A stretch of 64,000 nucleotides of DNA from positions 1,092,190 to 1,156,189 of the forward strand of contig NW_023503584.1 in assembly GCF_014529535.1 (NCBI RefSeq), written 5' to 3'. Shown one piece after another: positions 24,148 through 37,957 of the stretch (positions within the stretch are counted from its first letter, which is position 1; each line of letters starts with the position of its first letter). Source of the stretch: Bradysia coprophila (lineage: Eukaryota > Arthropoda > Insecta > Diptera > Sciaridae). A program made the position numbers and the translations under genes. The notes beneath the pieces are model-generated. The model did no database searches and was not told the origin of the DNA. It saw nothing but the letters and a program-made list of their open reading frames with translations.

Positions 24148-24690
24148 CAGTCGGTTAGGAATGTCAGCGTGGTTAGGAATGTCAGCGTGATTGGGAATGT
24201 CAGCGTGGTTAGTAATGTCAGCGTGGTTAGGAATATCAGCGTGATTAGGAATGTCAGCGTGATTAGTAATGTCAGCGTGGTTAGGAATGTCAGCGTGGTT
24301 AGGAATGTCAGCGTGGTTAGGAATGTCAGCGTGGTTAGGAATGTCAGCGTGGTTAGGAATGTCAGCGTGGTTAGTAGTGTCAGTATGATTAGTAGTGTCA
24401 GTATGGTTATTAGTGTCAGTATGGTTAGTAGTGTCAGTATGGTTTGTAGTGTCAGTATGGTTAGTAGTGTCAGTATGGTTAGGAGTTTCAGTATGATTAG
24501 GAGTTTCAGTATGGTTAAGAGTGCCAGTGTGGTTATAAATGACAGCGTTGTTGGGAGTGTCAGTGTGGTTGGGAGATTCAGTGTGCTTGGTAGAGCCAGT
24601 GTGACTGGGAGTGTCAGTGTGATGAGAAGTGTGAGTATAGTTAGTAGAATGTGGTTTGGAGTGTCAAAATGGCTGGGAGTGTCAGTGTTG
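24148..24690 (+). repeat. 18-bp minisatellite (GGTTAGGAATGTCAGCGT), about 30 copies
   Basis: The unit GGTTAGGAATGTCAGCGT repeats head to tail. Copies are nearly identical from 24160 to 24370, then drift to GGTTAGTAGTGTCAGTAT and finally to GGGAGTGTCAGTGT forms near 24690. Because the period is a multiple of three, one frame stays open for about 200 codons as a V-R-N-V-S-V hexapeptide series. I regard this as a by-product of the repeat and not as a gene. Confidence 0.9.
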
Positions 24691-25705
24691 TTCTCAAATT
24701 ATCATTATACCTGAGGAACGACCCGAAATATTTTGATAATTCATTCCGGGGATGGTGGTAGTATTGACTATAGAATGATAAAGAAATGATAATGATTTCT
24801 ATCGCCTTTGATTGAACTGAAAAGCTCTGCTTGTCGTATGTTCGCTGTTGGTATGGTTATTGTTTTCTGTGGAAATGGTTCGATGAATATAACAACAGGC
24901 AGAATTTATATGTAGACCTTATCTTCATCACCTAATTCTCAAAATTCCTACCGAATTCAACTAAACGAATGTCTACCATCTAAATGTTTAATATATACAC
25001 AAAGTTCAAACCTCAAAAAGACGCACCATTCTGTACATTCCGATGCGTATTGATTTCCTAATAAAATTCCTTTTTCATTAGAATTTCATCATATTTACAC
25101 AAAGTTTTCATGTGCAAATGAGATAGGTTCGTTGACTCCTCCAATCGTTTTAGTTTTCTTCTCCAGTTGAATAATAAACATTTCTCAAGTGTTGTCGAAG
25201 AAAGTAAGTAGGAAGATGACTCCAAAAATAGATGAGGATGTGATAGAGTTTCGTTGGTATGTGGTACGCATGATGTGAAGAATTTGGAATATGTTTGCAA
25301 ATTAGGCGATGTTTTGTTTCTTCTCTGTTGAGCGTTTGTCTGTATGTCGCGTCGTAACTTTGACTTTGAATTTTATTACGTTTAAATTCAGGTAAAAAAA
25401 TATTCAAAATTTCACGAACAAATCCACAGTTTCTGTTTGTATTGGGTAGTGGCTTTTTCATAGTACTACCAATTTAACTAATGCCCTCAATTAGTAGGAA
25501 CGAGTTATCGGGAGCGTCGTATTTGAACTATAGAAGCGTATATTCCTTCGACAACAGTAGATAAACACTAGCTCTCAATAAAACTTTCAATGTAACAATC
25601 TCAATTATCTCTAGAATAATGAATGGGTTAGGTCCACGCACTTCAAGTATAAGTTGTACTCTAAATGGGGTACTGAAAAATGATAGTATGTCACACAACT
25701 GTAAG

Positions 25706-25822
25706 GGGCCATTCAAATAGTACGCACGCTATAAAAGTCGATTTTTGGAAAGCTTGTATGGCATCACGCTTTTGTCAGACTCCCATCCCCCCTAAAAAGA
25801 GTGCGTACTATTTGAATGACCA
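25706..25822. mobile_element. MITE with GGCCATTCAAATAGTACGC ends
   Basis: Left end GGCCATTCAAATAGTACGCAC and right end GTGCGTACTATTTGAATGACC form an inverted repeat with one mismatch around a 75-bp unrelated middle. No other copy was seen in the window. Confidence 0.75.
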
Positions 25823-27364
25823 CTAAAACACTGTAAAAAACCAGTTCATCACTTTTGCTTGAATGGCGTTGGTTAGGTCAGAATATGTCAAAATCATAGC
25901 GATCAAATTACAAATCTGAGGTCAAAAAGGCTATTTACATGTGACGATTCAACAGAGCAAAGAAAACGTCGCTCAAAAATTGCGTAGAATCACTTTATAC
26001 CAAGGCAAATCCTCTTATCACTCATTCTCGGTTGAACTAACAAATTCCTTGAATAAAACTAAAATCAAACAAAAATTAATTCATTTGTGGGAATTTCCAG
26101 ATAGCTCAACGATCTAATAAAGAGAATTGTTTATTCACTAGATACTTTTTCACATTCCATTCCATGCATGACTAGGCTATTCTCTAACTTTTAATGTGTG
26201 TCATATAATTGATAACATTTAACATCCATTTTTGCCATGTCGAATCAGCCAAAAAGCAGCTATTATTCAAACAATCCCCAATGATATACGGCTTAGTGAT
26301 TCGTCTGATCTCCATCGATAAGAAAATGATTCAAAATCAGCATGTTCGGGTGGCGCCGCGCCGGTTATTCGATTGTATTTCGATATTTCCGTTCAAATTT
26401 CTTATATGGCATGGCAACCAACGAATTATGCAATATTTTTAATCGACAGTTAAGCCTAATTTATTGCTTCATCGATTGGCTCAATAAATCAAAAAGAACG
26501 AAAAATTATTTGTTTTCAACTGGACGAACTTTTTAATTAACCCGAACAGAACGAGACTTCTTGTTTTCTAAATACGGTTCTGAGACTGCTGCTCGGAATT
26601 ATTTGAAATATAAAGAGCTTCGAGAAAGTGCAGTACGGAACTGGCCATACTGGGAATTCGCGTGGACTTCCCAAGGTCTTTTTGCCTGAGTCGGACGAAG
26701 ACGCGAATGGCCTTTTTAAGATTTTCATTTATTCGCAATGATTTATTTGTAAAATTTAAATTGCATGTGTTGTTAAGTGTCCCCCTTCAATTCGCCTCTG
26801 AAATAACACAGGTCGACAATTTTTCCGTTGATTATTATTATAGTTTAAAGTTTTGGCTTTTGCGTCTCAAACAGAGATAATTAATATGTACCGTTCTCTA
26901 AGCATACATAAGATAGCCATCATATGCGAAAGGTGAATCTCTCAGAGAGATCGGAAGCTCGACACTAAACTTGAGTCGAACTGTACACCAGCTGAGGGTC
27001 AGTTCTTTGTGTGTTTGTCCATTTTCTACATACCTGGTTGGCTTAGCGTAATCTAGGAGGCATAGCGAATGGAATACATCGCTCGCTGGGTTTGGGTATT
27101 GTGAAGTCGGAGTCGGAGTTTTGGCTTTTGCGTCTCAAACGATGTGAAAGTTAGGAAGTTTTTTCAAACTTTCATAAGCCGTACATGTATGTGACGACGG
27201 TGGTTTGATTCTTCTATAGATACGAAGTGCAATGTATCTATATTTGTTGAATTTGTTAGGCCAAAATATGAACATATTATCATTATATTGGTTAACATCG
27301 AATGCTAAATGCATTCATCACATCAACAACGAATCCGTGCCATTAGACAGGCACAATGTCGAAC

Positions 27365-28015
27365 AAATAGTAGGACGTTTGACCACTGTTTCGATCTGAG
27401 AGAAAATTAAATATGTCTTTCGACGTTTTGCATTAAGAGTTTCCATTCCTTTAGTTTTTTCACTCACCAAAATATTCAAATTCACTCTGCCACCTGGCGT
27501 TGCGTAGAGGAAATTTTGAAAAATTCCATAGAAATCTCTCATAAATGTGTGAACATTTATTATAGTGAAAATTATTGTGTGACGAGATAAACGTGCAGTT
27601 TGTGGAAAAATTCAGTCAAAAAGACGCACTTTTAAATATCAAAAAAATAACAAATTTAATTGTTTTTTCAAAAATGTGGAACCATTATTTTGTCAGAAAA
27701 GGTGTGAATTAATAGTGTAAATTAGCGAAGCGCTAGGGCTGCAGTTTTCAGGCCGTTTTATCGGGTTTTGTGCTAGGAAAAAGGGGTGATTCCTCTTAAT
27801 ATGCAGTTCAAAAATAACAATTTCTTTCCGATTATGATTCGCTATACTTGTTCGTGTGCAAATTGATATGGTGTTCCTAGAGTACTGTATCAAGTACCAC
27901 TGTCGCCGTGACCTGATGAGAAATGGTATTTTTGAACTGCATATTAATGCAAAACGTCGAAAGACGTAATTTAATTTTCTCTCAGATCGAGACAATAGTC
28001 AAACGTCCTACTATT
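27365..28015. mobile_element. 650-bp element with about 70-bp terminal inverted repeats and an inner hairpin
   Basis: 27366-27435 (AGTAGGACGTTTGACC ... GACGTTTTGCATTAA) is matched in reverse complement by 27946-28014. The interior contains a second hairpin, in which TTAATATGCAGTTCAAAAAT near 27796 pairs with ATTTTTGAACTGCATATTAA near 27946. No transposase is encoded. Target duplications were not resolved. Confidence 0.7.
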
Positions 28016-28622
28016 ATAGTTTAAGAACTTTTGTAAAAGGATAAATTCAATCAGAGCTTCTTAACATCAGAAAAGCGGGCGAAACATTATGAAAGATGTA
28101 TTTTGCTTCGTGTAGTTGAAACGTTTCACTTGAAATACTTTTTCCACTCGACGTGACCGTTCATTGAAATGTTTTATTTGAAAGACGATTTGCACTCGGG
28201 TGATAACCCGGCCCACGTGATACTTGTGATTTTTGAGCAATGTTTCTATGTTAGGAAAAAATGTGGGACCGAAGGCGAGTTTCGCAATCCCACGATTCAG
28301 AACATACATTTGAAATTACGTAAGGAATTTTACACTATGAAGCAAGACTACCGGTCCCGTTTTCTGGTTCTGTATGACGTATCACAGAACAAGGTCACAA
28401 TTTCTTTACTTCAGACTCGACAAAACTTGGTCTTTCTTTGCTTTTTCTGTTATGCAAATTCACCGTCAGAGAAACGTTGACGCACATTGAATTTTAAATG
28501 AAATGCCAATATTTGTTCAGTTTTTTTTTCTTCAATAAATTGGGCTATAAGTTCCATACTGAACGTAGTTCAATTTTCGCAAATATCAAGTCAAGTTGTG
28601 TTTTCAACTCTTCGTCTTGAAA

Positions 28623-30199
28623 ATGAAGAAAATTTTGGTTTTTCTCTTACTGTCCATATTTGTAAACGGTGCAGTCAGTCAGAGACTAAGTAATTCATCA
28701 ACTGCTTTAGTGGATATTCGATTTTTTCAAAAGACATTTTCATATTTCAGAGACGTACAATGTCGATCCATATTCCATAACAGTTTCTGGTTTTTCTTCT
28801 GGCGCAATGATGGCCACTCAGTTCCATTTTGCGCATTCAAGTAAAATTGCTGGTGCCGGAATCATTTCTGGAGGTTCATTTTCATTTTAAACATCTTTCT
28901 GAATCAAGTGATGAAATTTTAAATGTTCAGTGCCCAACTTATGTGCTGCAGATGGTAAAGATGCTGTAGATTTCTGTCTTTTCAATCCAACTGCAGTGAA
29001 TGTTAGCTTTTTAATTGAGCAAGTAAATGACCTGGCGAATCGTAATCTAATCGACTCAGTTGCTAACATTGCAGGTGACAAAGTGTTCATTTACCATGGC
29101 ACAAAAGACACTGCAATTCTTCCAGGTATTATGATAAACACTTCGTCAAGCAAAAAAATATACTCTCATTCAACAAGAATATCTTTTTTGAAGCTTCGGG
29201 ACAGAATGTACTAACAATGTACACTAACTATGGCGCAGACATTGAAACTGAATTTACCATTCCTTTTAAACATGGCTTTGTATGGAAAATAATTTGGTTC
29301 CGGTTGGAAGAAAATATTCATTTTTCGAATCTATTCCAGCCAACGATGAAAAATATCGGATATGATGGAGCATTCCACATGTTGAATCATTTGTACGGTG
29401 GAATGATTTTGCCAGCAGACGATGCTGGGAATTTTACAAATCTTTTGACTTTCGATCAGTCTGAATTTTTTGCACTACATCCGATTTTATCCAGCATGAG
29501 CACTAGCGGACTTATTTACGTTCCAACAGCGTGTCGTAACGGCGAAAGGTGTAGACTTCACATTATGTTCCATGGATGTTTCCAAAACAGGTGCAGCAGA
29601 CCATCATCTTATTTTTTGTGCCCATTTCAATTTTTTTGAAACTTTATAATGATTCCCTAATTTCTAGAGGCACTATCGGAAATACGTTTGCCTCCACAAA
29701 AGTCGACATTATGGGAGTAGCTGAAGTAAACAACATTATTGTTTTGCTACCTCAAATTTCTGCTGTGCCTTTTATTAATCCATATGCTTGTTGGGATTGG
29801 TTCGCTTATCTTGACGATATGTACGGTGAGTAAATATGATTCTCTCAAGAATTTTTGAATTCTATATACGTCTCCAGCCACGACAGAGTAAAATAAATCA
29901 GGCAGGAGCGATCCATTTTTAAACAGTCAAATAAGCGACCTGATACACTGCATGAAAATGAACTCAAGTGAATACTAATATAACATAAATTTAATGATTT
30001 TATTCGCAAAATATATGGCTACTAGATACTTCAGGTCCCTAGCCAAATCCTGCCTGGCTTATTTTACTCTCTTTTGCGTGGTTTCCAGCCCGATTAATGC
30101 TTATGACCAATAAACTATTTAATGAATTTTGCAGCTACTCGAAAAGGTCAACAAATTTATGCTGTCTACCTTATGGGTACTCGAGTCGTTGCAGGGTAA
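28623..30199 (+). CDS. Secreted poly(3-hydroxybutyrate) depolymerase-like esterase, seven exons
   Basis: Exons 28623-28689, 28751-28873, 28931-29125, 29194-29279, 29340-29590, 29668-29825 and 30135-30199 join in frame to 314 residues. MKKILVFLLLSIF...VSQ is a signal peptide. The mature part starts near TYNVDPYSITVSGFSSG, with the nucleophile Ser38 in a lipase box. D123 lies in HGTKDTAILPG and H155 in PFKHGF. The single-domain fungal enzyme of Penicillium funiculosum has its triad, as I remember it, at Ser39, Asp121 and His155. Further family motifs are GYDGAFHMLNHLYGG, HIMFHGCFQ, VNNIIVLLPQ and CWDWFAYL. Such enzymes hydrolyse bacterial polyhydroxyalkanoate extracellularly, a plausible dietary role. 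The donor after GGAG (GTTCAT) is weak and needs transcript support. The intron at 29280-29339 (60 nt) is in frame and stop-free. Intron 6 carries a MITE. Confidence 0.85.
29879..30080. mobile_element. MITE, CACGGCAGAG family, copy 4 (in an intron of the depolymerase gene)
   Basis: Begins CACGACAGAGTAAAATAAA and ends near TTTTACTCTCTTTTGCGTG. The right tip is degraded. CTCCAGC at 29872-29878 and TTCCAGC at 30083-30089 probably descend from a 7-bp target duplication. The interior matches copy 1 and contains GATACTTCAGGTCCCTA. Confidence 0.8.
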
Positions 30200-31591
30200 A
30201 AACTATTTTAATTGTAAATAAAATAAAATTCCAGAAAAATGTTTAATTCCGTTGACTGATGAGGGTCTTACGAATGATAAACACTCTAAAATGTTCACTA
30301 CTATGATCGAAAATGAATGTGTGACCAAGAACCTTAAATACATGAAAATATTTGTCACACTTTGTTCATTCCTAAAAACTTTTTTATTCGAGAAAGAAAT
30401 TCTTGGGTTCAGTTCGTTAATGGAAAATACTGGAGTAATAATAATCGGTGTCGGCGAATCTGTCAGACGAAGGAAAAAAGTATATTTTAAAGAGTTGAAA
30501 AATTTTTATTTTTGAGGTTACTCCACGCCAATCTAGGATTCAGTCCGATGTCTTAGCGTGATGTCTTAGTGTCGATGTCGATGATAAGAAAAAAATAAAG
30601 TTTGTGGCCAGAGCGAAGCGAGAGCCGTTTTCACACGAGTTTCATTTTTCTTCAAGAGGTAAGCAAGAAATACGCCCTATTTCCAGAGTATTTCAACAGA
30701 CAATAGATCAGTATCAAATAGCGGTATCTTCTCTCAAAAAGGGTCAAAAAAGTTGTCAATTTCAGAAAGCTAACCTCAAAAGGTGTTTTGTTTACATAGC
30801 CACCTTTGAAATATAAGTATGAAAAAAAATCGGCCGCTCCGCTTGCGATATACGAACTATTTGTACAATAATAGTGACACTGTTCGTACTGTTCACAAAT
30901 AGCATCTTTTCGAGTAGCTTCTAAAATATGAGCAAGCGCATAATAGCTTGGACCTTATTCGAAATAGTCACCCGAAAAGATGGGCTTTTTGGATTTTATC
31001 CCGAAGTGCTTTTTTAAGCCAGTCTGGCTCTGAGAACGTGTCTTAATTTTGATGGTTTTCTTTTACCTACAGGTATTCCCGTAACCTGTAATTGTTAAGT
31101 GTTGCATGAATAAACGACAAGCATTGACTAATGTGTTCAAACATAATCGTAAAACCAATGCTCTCCAAAGATCAGAAAACGTAACACAATTTAAGATGAA
31201 TTTGAACCATTTGAACACTGTACAGCTTTTCGGCTGAAAATTCAACCAGACGCCTGTGTGTAATGTCGTTTGAACGTATCTCACTAGTGCGATAAAAGCC
31301 TTTTGTTACTGAATTCACAGAAAGATTATCTTCGGTATTTATTCGATTTTCTTCATTGCATAAAACGTTGTTTGCAACACGAATCGTATGCTGGTATATA
31401 ATCGCACACGATCTCTTCATATCCTAATACGATTCATTTTACATAATAGTTATTTATGACATCGAGTGCGAAGTACTTTATTCATACACATAGTGAGCCT
31501 AATGAATACTTCGCACCGGGATTCATAAAACGTTTTATGCAACAGAGGGATCTAAAGTTCACAGTTTTCGAACATTATTATGCTTAAATAG

Positions 31592-31716
31592 TATGTTGTG
31601 TTACAAGTATTGTAATGTTGATTTTTTCAGCACTAGACCCAAGTTTTCCTCGGAGCTCGTAAGGAAAATTGGGTCGTGTGCTGAAAAAATCTCATTACAA
31701 TACGTGTAACACATCA
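31592..31716. mobile_element. 125-bp hairpin element
   Basis: ATGTTGTGTTACAAGTATTG on the left pairs with CAATACGTGTAACACATCAT on the right. The inner segments TTTTTTCAGCAC and GTGCTGAAAAAA pair as well, leaving a short loop around TTTTCCTCGGAGCTCG. Confidence 0.7.
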
Positions 31717-33834
31717 TGCTCTGTGCCAACCGAGAATTGAAATAGACAAGAGCACAAAAAATCATAATTTTCATTGTAAAATCACTCTTCAAATTTGATC
31801 GATCACATTGCTTTGCATTTTCTCAAACGAATGCTGTAACAACTCATACAAATTCCATATCAACACTGCTTTGAGTGTTGTAATATCACATCAAACGGGT
31901 GCTGAAATAAGTCACTTTACAACACTAAAATGAGTGCTGAAAAGAGTCGTATTTCAATTCTCGGTGGCACAAAGTAACTGTAACATTTATTTTTATTCGT
32001 AGCACACTAACGTGACAGACACGTTGGAAGTATCCAATTCGGACAAAGAACCTTCCTATTTACAGACTTGAACATTTCAACGATTGGGTTGGGCTAAGTG
32101 TTCGCGATATATTTTTACAAAATCTATTACTTCAATTGTTTCGACATACATACATCAGTCAATTCTTACCAGGTGCGAATTTCTTATATCTGTAACCGTC
32201 AGTACTCTTTTCTTTTAAAGTTGAAAGTGTTTTACGTGACGTTAAACGATATTCTGTACAGATTTAGGATGCTTATTTAAACACAACACAATCCGACAAT
32301 ATTTGACCAACGAAAATTAAAATAAAATTTACTAAACAAGCAAACAAACTGTGCAGAAAATAAAATAAAATCCTAATTTAGATAAAGGCACTCTCGCATT
32401 CCAGACATACCTTTAAAAAAAAATTGTTAACTTACGGTGACAACGTCTATATAATGTGCGGGCAATAAAAAAAATAGTCAAATTGTGTCATACAAAATGT
32501 AACTCATATTGGAATTAGTTTCGAAAATATTTTCGTGTTTTATCTGTAGATATATTACGATGGAAAAACAAAAAATAAATTATTGCAGACTGCCTCACTT
32601 GATGTCTTTTAAAAATAAATAAATCTTAGATTAAGAACAATAAAAGACTCTGTTTGATTAAGACATTCCAAAACGTTTTGTTTAAATGGTCTCAAAATTA
32701 TGCAAATTAATGTGCGATGAGTTATTTTGGTTTTTATCATTTTTTTCTTCATTTTTCTTTTATTTTTGCATAATGAAAGAGAGAACTATTTTTTATTGGA
32801 GTAATAAAAAATTAATTTTTTTTCGTTTAAGCTCTTATTTCGCAATTAAATTTTGTTAACTGCTGATACTCGTGTTGATGTGCGGTTTTGATGTGCGAAT
32901 TTATGGCTGGTAGAAAGGAGATATTAATTCTACTAATAGCTCGATTTATTGATAATTAAAAAAAAATGTTTTGTTTGAACGTGTGTTCGGCTGCAGTTGT
33001 AAATCGCACACTGCTTTACATTTACATCACCGCTCACTCACTTATTTAACTTTTTCAGCTGTTTTTGAATCCTAACACTGCACCAGCAATAGAACAATTT
33101 GTTTAACGGAAAATTGTTTCCTCTGCTCAAATGATACCAGCCAAACAAACTTAATTTATATAAGAAAATTTGACTACTCCGTCGACTAGACCACCCTTGA
33201 AAATTCTGCTTGGTTCAGTGCTATCAATACATTATAAAAGAAGGTTCTCAAGGAACAGGTTAGAACACTCGCGAAGGCGGGTGACATCAAATTTCTTAAA
33301 CGCACTCATGATATGCTGTATGAAAAGTCAATTTGACGAAGGCAATTTATTTTTTTGTCAAGTTCAATTCGTCATATATACTGTAAAAAACTTAGTTGTC
33401 GCGTCGTTACAGTGAACGACATCTCAAAAGTCTCATATCTTATGATTTCCACGTTTTCAATGAATTCCACACATTCCACACAGCTCACACTCTGTATCAG
33501 TATGATCCACTGTGGTTGCCAAGGTTGTATATTATTAGGAGGTTGCGCCAACACCCTTTTTTCGTGGTGACATTAAATCAAAAATAAATGGTCGCTGGTG
33601 TGTTGTGTTTCAAGTAAGTTGAATTCTTCGTTGTGACATTAACGCAAAAAAGAAGTGACAGCTGCGAAGAATTCACCTAAATACAAATAATACCACAGTT
33701 TCGGTCATTTCTTTTTCTCGTTTACTGTGACAGTGAATCGCGCAACCATCTAATTAAAAATCTAAGTCGATGCGGTAATTTATTTGGTTTCATTAGACGT
33801 CACACGACAATCCTATAGGTTTATTCCGAGGTCG

Positions 33835-33894
33835 AATTTCATCCATAGAGATACAACCTCATCAATATGAAAACCGATCTCTATGGATGAAATC
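33835..33894. repeat. 60-bp hairpin
   Basis: ATTTCATCCATAGAGAT and ATCTCTATGGATGAAAT are perfect inverted repeats about 25 nt apart. This is too short to classify. Confidence 0.6.
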
Positions 33895-34689
33895 GTGCTC
33901 ATTCGGCCAGTGGAAATTCGTGTTCACAGCTATTTGGAGCAAAGCTGTTTTGTCATTATGAATTTATGAATTTTCAAAGAAAGCAGAGCGACAAAACTTA
34001 TGGATGGTTCAAAGAAAATCTTTTAATGACTGTCACTATGAAAATGTTGTGAAATTTTTTGTCAGATAAAATAGAGATGCATTTATTTAAACTTGTCTTT
34101 CAACAAGAATTTGGCAAACGGATCTACCCTCACCTTTCAATGGACATGCCTTGGTACATGAGTTTTTTTTTCATTGTGCAACTGTCAGTCAGTTGTGTCA
34201 GTTGGTTTATATTCATTGGTTTATAGTGCGTAGGTGATACGTAATGGAATTTGACTGCCACTGTACGAAAATAGAATTGATCGTTTATTGAGTTGAACCA
34301 ACAAATTCTCAGAAAATGTTTAAATCTTCTTGGACGCAACTGTACCGCAACTGTTGAAAGTTAAGGGGCTCAGGTTGCTGCTTACATATGTAGTATTTCG
34401 TATCATAACTGAGTCTGGTTACTTCCGGCACAAGTGAGTAAATAGTTAAATGGTCAATCCAGCTCAACCACAGACCACCCACATGTTGGCTGTGTTTAGT
34501 GATGAAATAATGTAAAAGTTTACTTTCATTTATTTATGATTCGCTAGAGATTTACATGCAAAAAGGAATGACATACTTCGCTATTCATTAGCAAATAGTA
34601 GTGTGTGCACCGTCAGAACATAAATTTTACAAATGCAGATTTATCTCGTCCACTGTCCAAAATTCCTCGAGGTGTTGATCTGGTGTTAG

Positions 34690-34792
34690 GGAATCTCGCG
34701 CCGCGTCATTCACAATAACTCACAAAGTGGCATCTTCCTTATACAAAATGTGTCAAAATGTGAATTATTGTGAATGACGCGGCGCGAGATTC
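34690..34792. mobile_element. 103-bp hairpin MITE with CpG-rich ends
   Basis: GGAATCTCGCGCCGCGTCAT and ATGACGCGGCGCGAGATTCC are perfect complements, and pairing continues through TCACAATAA/TTATTGTGA. The ends are strikingly GC- and CpG-rich in an otherwise AT-rich region. TAG trinucleotides flank both sides. Confidence 0.75.
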
Positions 34793-35607
34793 CTAGCAAC
34801 CGTTGATCTCACAATTTTTGTATTCAACTCTGTAACTTATTTAAGTTCTTTGAAAATTACCAAGTAGTCAACTTTTGCATTTTTATGATTTATCGTGCGG
34901 GCAAGTCAAACGAAAAATCGATAAACTGGTCGAATTTCAGTTGTTTGGTGCACAAAACAGTTTTTTTTTCTAGTTTCTTCTATTTTTCCTAGTCGCCTGT
35001 CGTACATAGTATATTTCGCCTTGTGGAGAAATTGAACAAAACCATCGAGCAGTTGCTGGAACGACGGATCACTCCCAATTTTGTCTTCTACACTCTTTTG
35101 CACACGTAAAATATCCTATTTTCGTTCTCTCATTATATTTGCCACGAATTAAAATCAGAGAAACGGATAGTAACAGCAGTAACAGCTTAGGTACGAAAGT
35201 GGTATTTTTTACGTGGGCAAAGGAGTATTGGAGGTCAATATATTGATTTCGTATTTTCTACAAAATTGCCAAAACAAACGTTTTTCAACGACAACGACCG
35301 ACACTTTGGCGACTGTTCATTTATTATTAGGTTGAAATTGGTGAAGTAGCAGATTTAATGTCAAACACTGAGCCACTTCTAAAAGTGCAAAAAATTGGTT
35401 CCAAAAATTGAATTACCACCAAGTAGGAAAAAGGAACTTTATTTCTCTGAATCAATTAAATTTTTCCCGATTTAAACCACTCGTCAATGCTAAATACTAA
35501 AAATTGCTGGTAAAAACATTCCGAAGAACTGCATATACCGTTCTTAACAAACATTCACAATCACAACGATTAGATAAAACCAACAAAAAATTTACACTAA
35601 AATTACT

Positions 35608-36614
<1,007 letters not shown>

Positions 36615-37957
36615 ATGTGAAAAAATGTTCCAGCTATGTGGTAAGAGATCACCTCGAAATTTTTTTCTTCAAAACGAACTGTGTAGGTGTTCGCATACAC
36701 AGTATGGGACATTAACGTATACAATTTGAATGAACCATATGAGCAAACGATTACAGTTCTTGAATGGCTTCACTCCACATCAATGTACATGTCAAATACA
36801 CAACGTTGTTTTTCACATACAGCCAATATGATTGTAACATTATTTGAAATAGAAATATTAATCGATACGAATGATTTGAATAGGACACGTAAAGCTTTCA
36901 TTGGTAAAACAAGAAAAACGAAAACAATTCCATTCCCGTTACAGCGGGTTCTGTTATCGTCAAATTTCTCTCAAACCACGCACAATTCTTCGAAAAATGT
37001 CTGGAGAATTTGGAACAATTTTCCGTCACGACAAAAACCGTACTAAAATCGGAAAAAAAGAAATTTTATTTTTTGACGATGTTACTTTTATGGTTGGAAT
37101 AGGAAAAAAAGTGAAATAAAATCGTACAAGTGCATAATTTTGTCTATTCATTTCTAACAGCGTATGCACATGTTGTTGGTGCTTTCGTCACACGGAATGA
37201 TATCGAGGAAATGGAGGTAAAACAGTCATAAGCCACCACCACATTAGTTCATCATATTATACTCGATTGAAAACATCGTTCATCGCCAGAAATTTGATCC
37301 AACTGGTTTTGAGTTCGATTTAAATCAGCTTTTTGATTGTGAGATCGAAATGGAGAGGGGAAACTGCTAACATCTACCTTAGCCAACTTAGCTAGAAAAC
37401 AAAAGCTTTTACGCATCATTATGACCTTTAGGAATGTCCTCAAAAATGAAATGTGCGAGATCGATTATAGCCTCAACACAAACAACACACGCTACAGACA
37501 ATTGAGACCGTGATGCATGAAAGTAATAGGAGAATCGGAGTTCAAGTGACGAGAAGGTAATCAATCTGTTTTCGACAATGACGACAAAAATAAGCGTCGA
37601 GCTCTGCTTAATGTGAGCTTATATCGCAAAGAAATGAAGTAATAGATTTCGGATCTTTCAAAACATGTTATTGAATTAAAAGAAGTAAAAGAACCAATAA
37701 TTATTCTACGGTGTGTGTGTAGAATGGAATAGTATTGCGCCCACTTACAGAAACTGTATACTTGTCGACAAATAGCGTTGTATTGGGTCAGTGAGTAATT
37801 TCAATTGTTTTATGCCATAATGTGACACCCATGTGTTTGACGCAAAATACTATTTAGAGTGATTAAAATGAAATATTTTTTAGTGCAAATTCGTAAGACT
37901 CTTAACCAGGCCATGTTTTCCTAATTTTTTCTCAATTTTTTCAATTTTCTAAAAAAA

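Larger units (their letters stand above)
23011..28622. other. Intergenic spacer between eiger and the depolymerase gene (divergent promoters)
   Basis: The two flanking genes point away from each other, so their promoters and eiger's 5' UTR must lie here. No core promoter can be assigned with confidence. Contents seen are an 18-bp minisatellite (24148-24690), a MITE (25706-25822) and an inverted-repeat element (27365-28015). The remaining sequence is AT-rich without supported genes. A minus-strand ORF of about 100 codons (25150-25461) has no recognisable features. Confidence 0.65.
30200..35607. other. Intergenic spacer between the depolymerase and homeobox genes
   Basis: The two genes are convergent. 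An AATAAA cluster at about 30216-30230 probably serves depolymerase polyadenylation. Other contents are hairpin elements at 31592-31716, 33835-33894 and 34690-34792, a dispersed repeat at 31444-31560 related to 50750-50880, and a fragment of the CAAGGTTCTGAAAG MITE family near 33240-33300. No supported gene is present. Confidence 0.6.

Noticed and set aside
24150..24370. TTAGG words in the minisatellite as possible insect telomere repeat
   Set aside because: TTAGG occurs once per 18-bp unit and is not in tandem. Flies are not known to use TTAGG telomeres.
24076..24714. 212-codon plus-strand ORF with repeated V-R-N-V-S-V motif
   Set aside because: The frame is open because the underlying minisatellite has an 18-bp period. 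There is no signal, domain or splice context.
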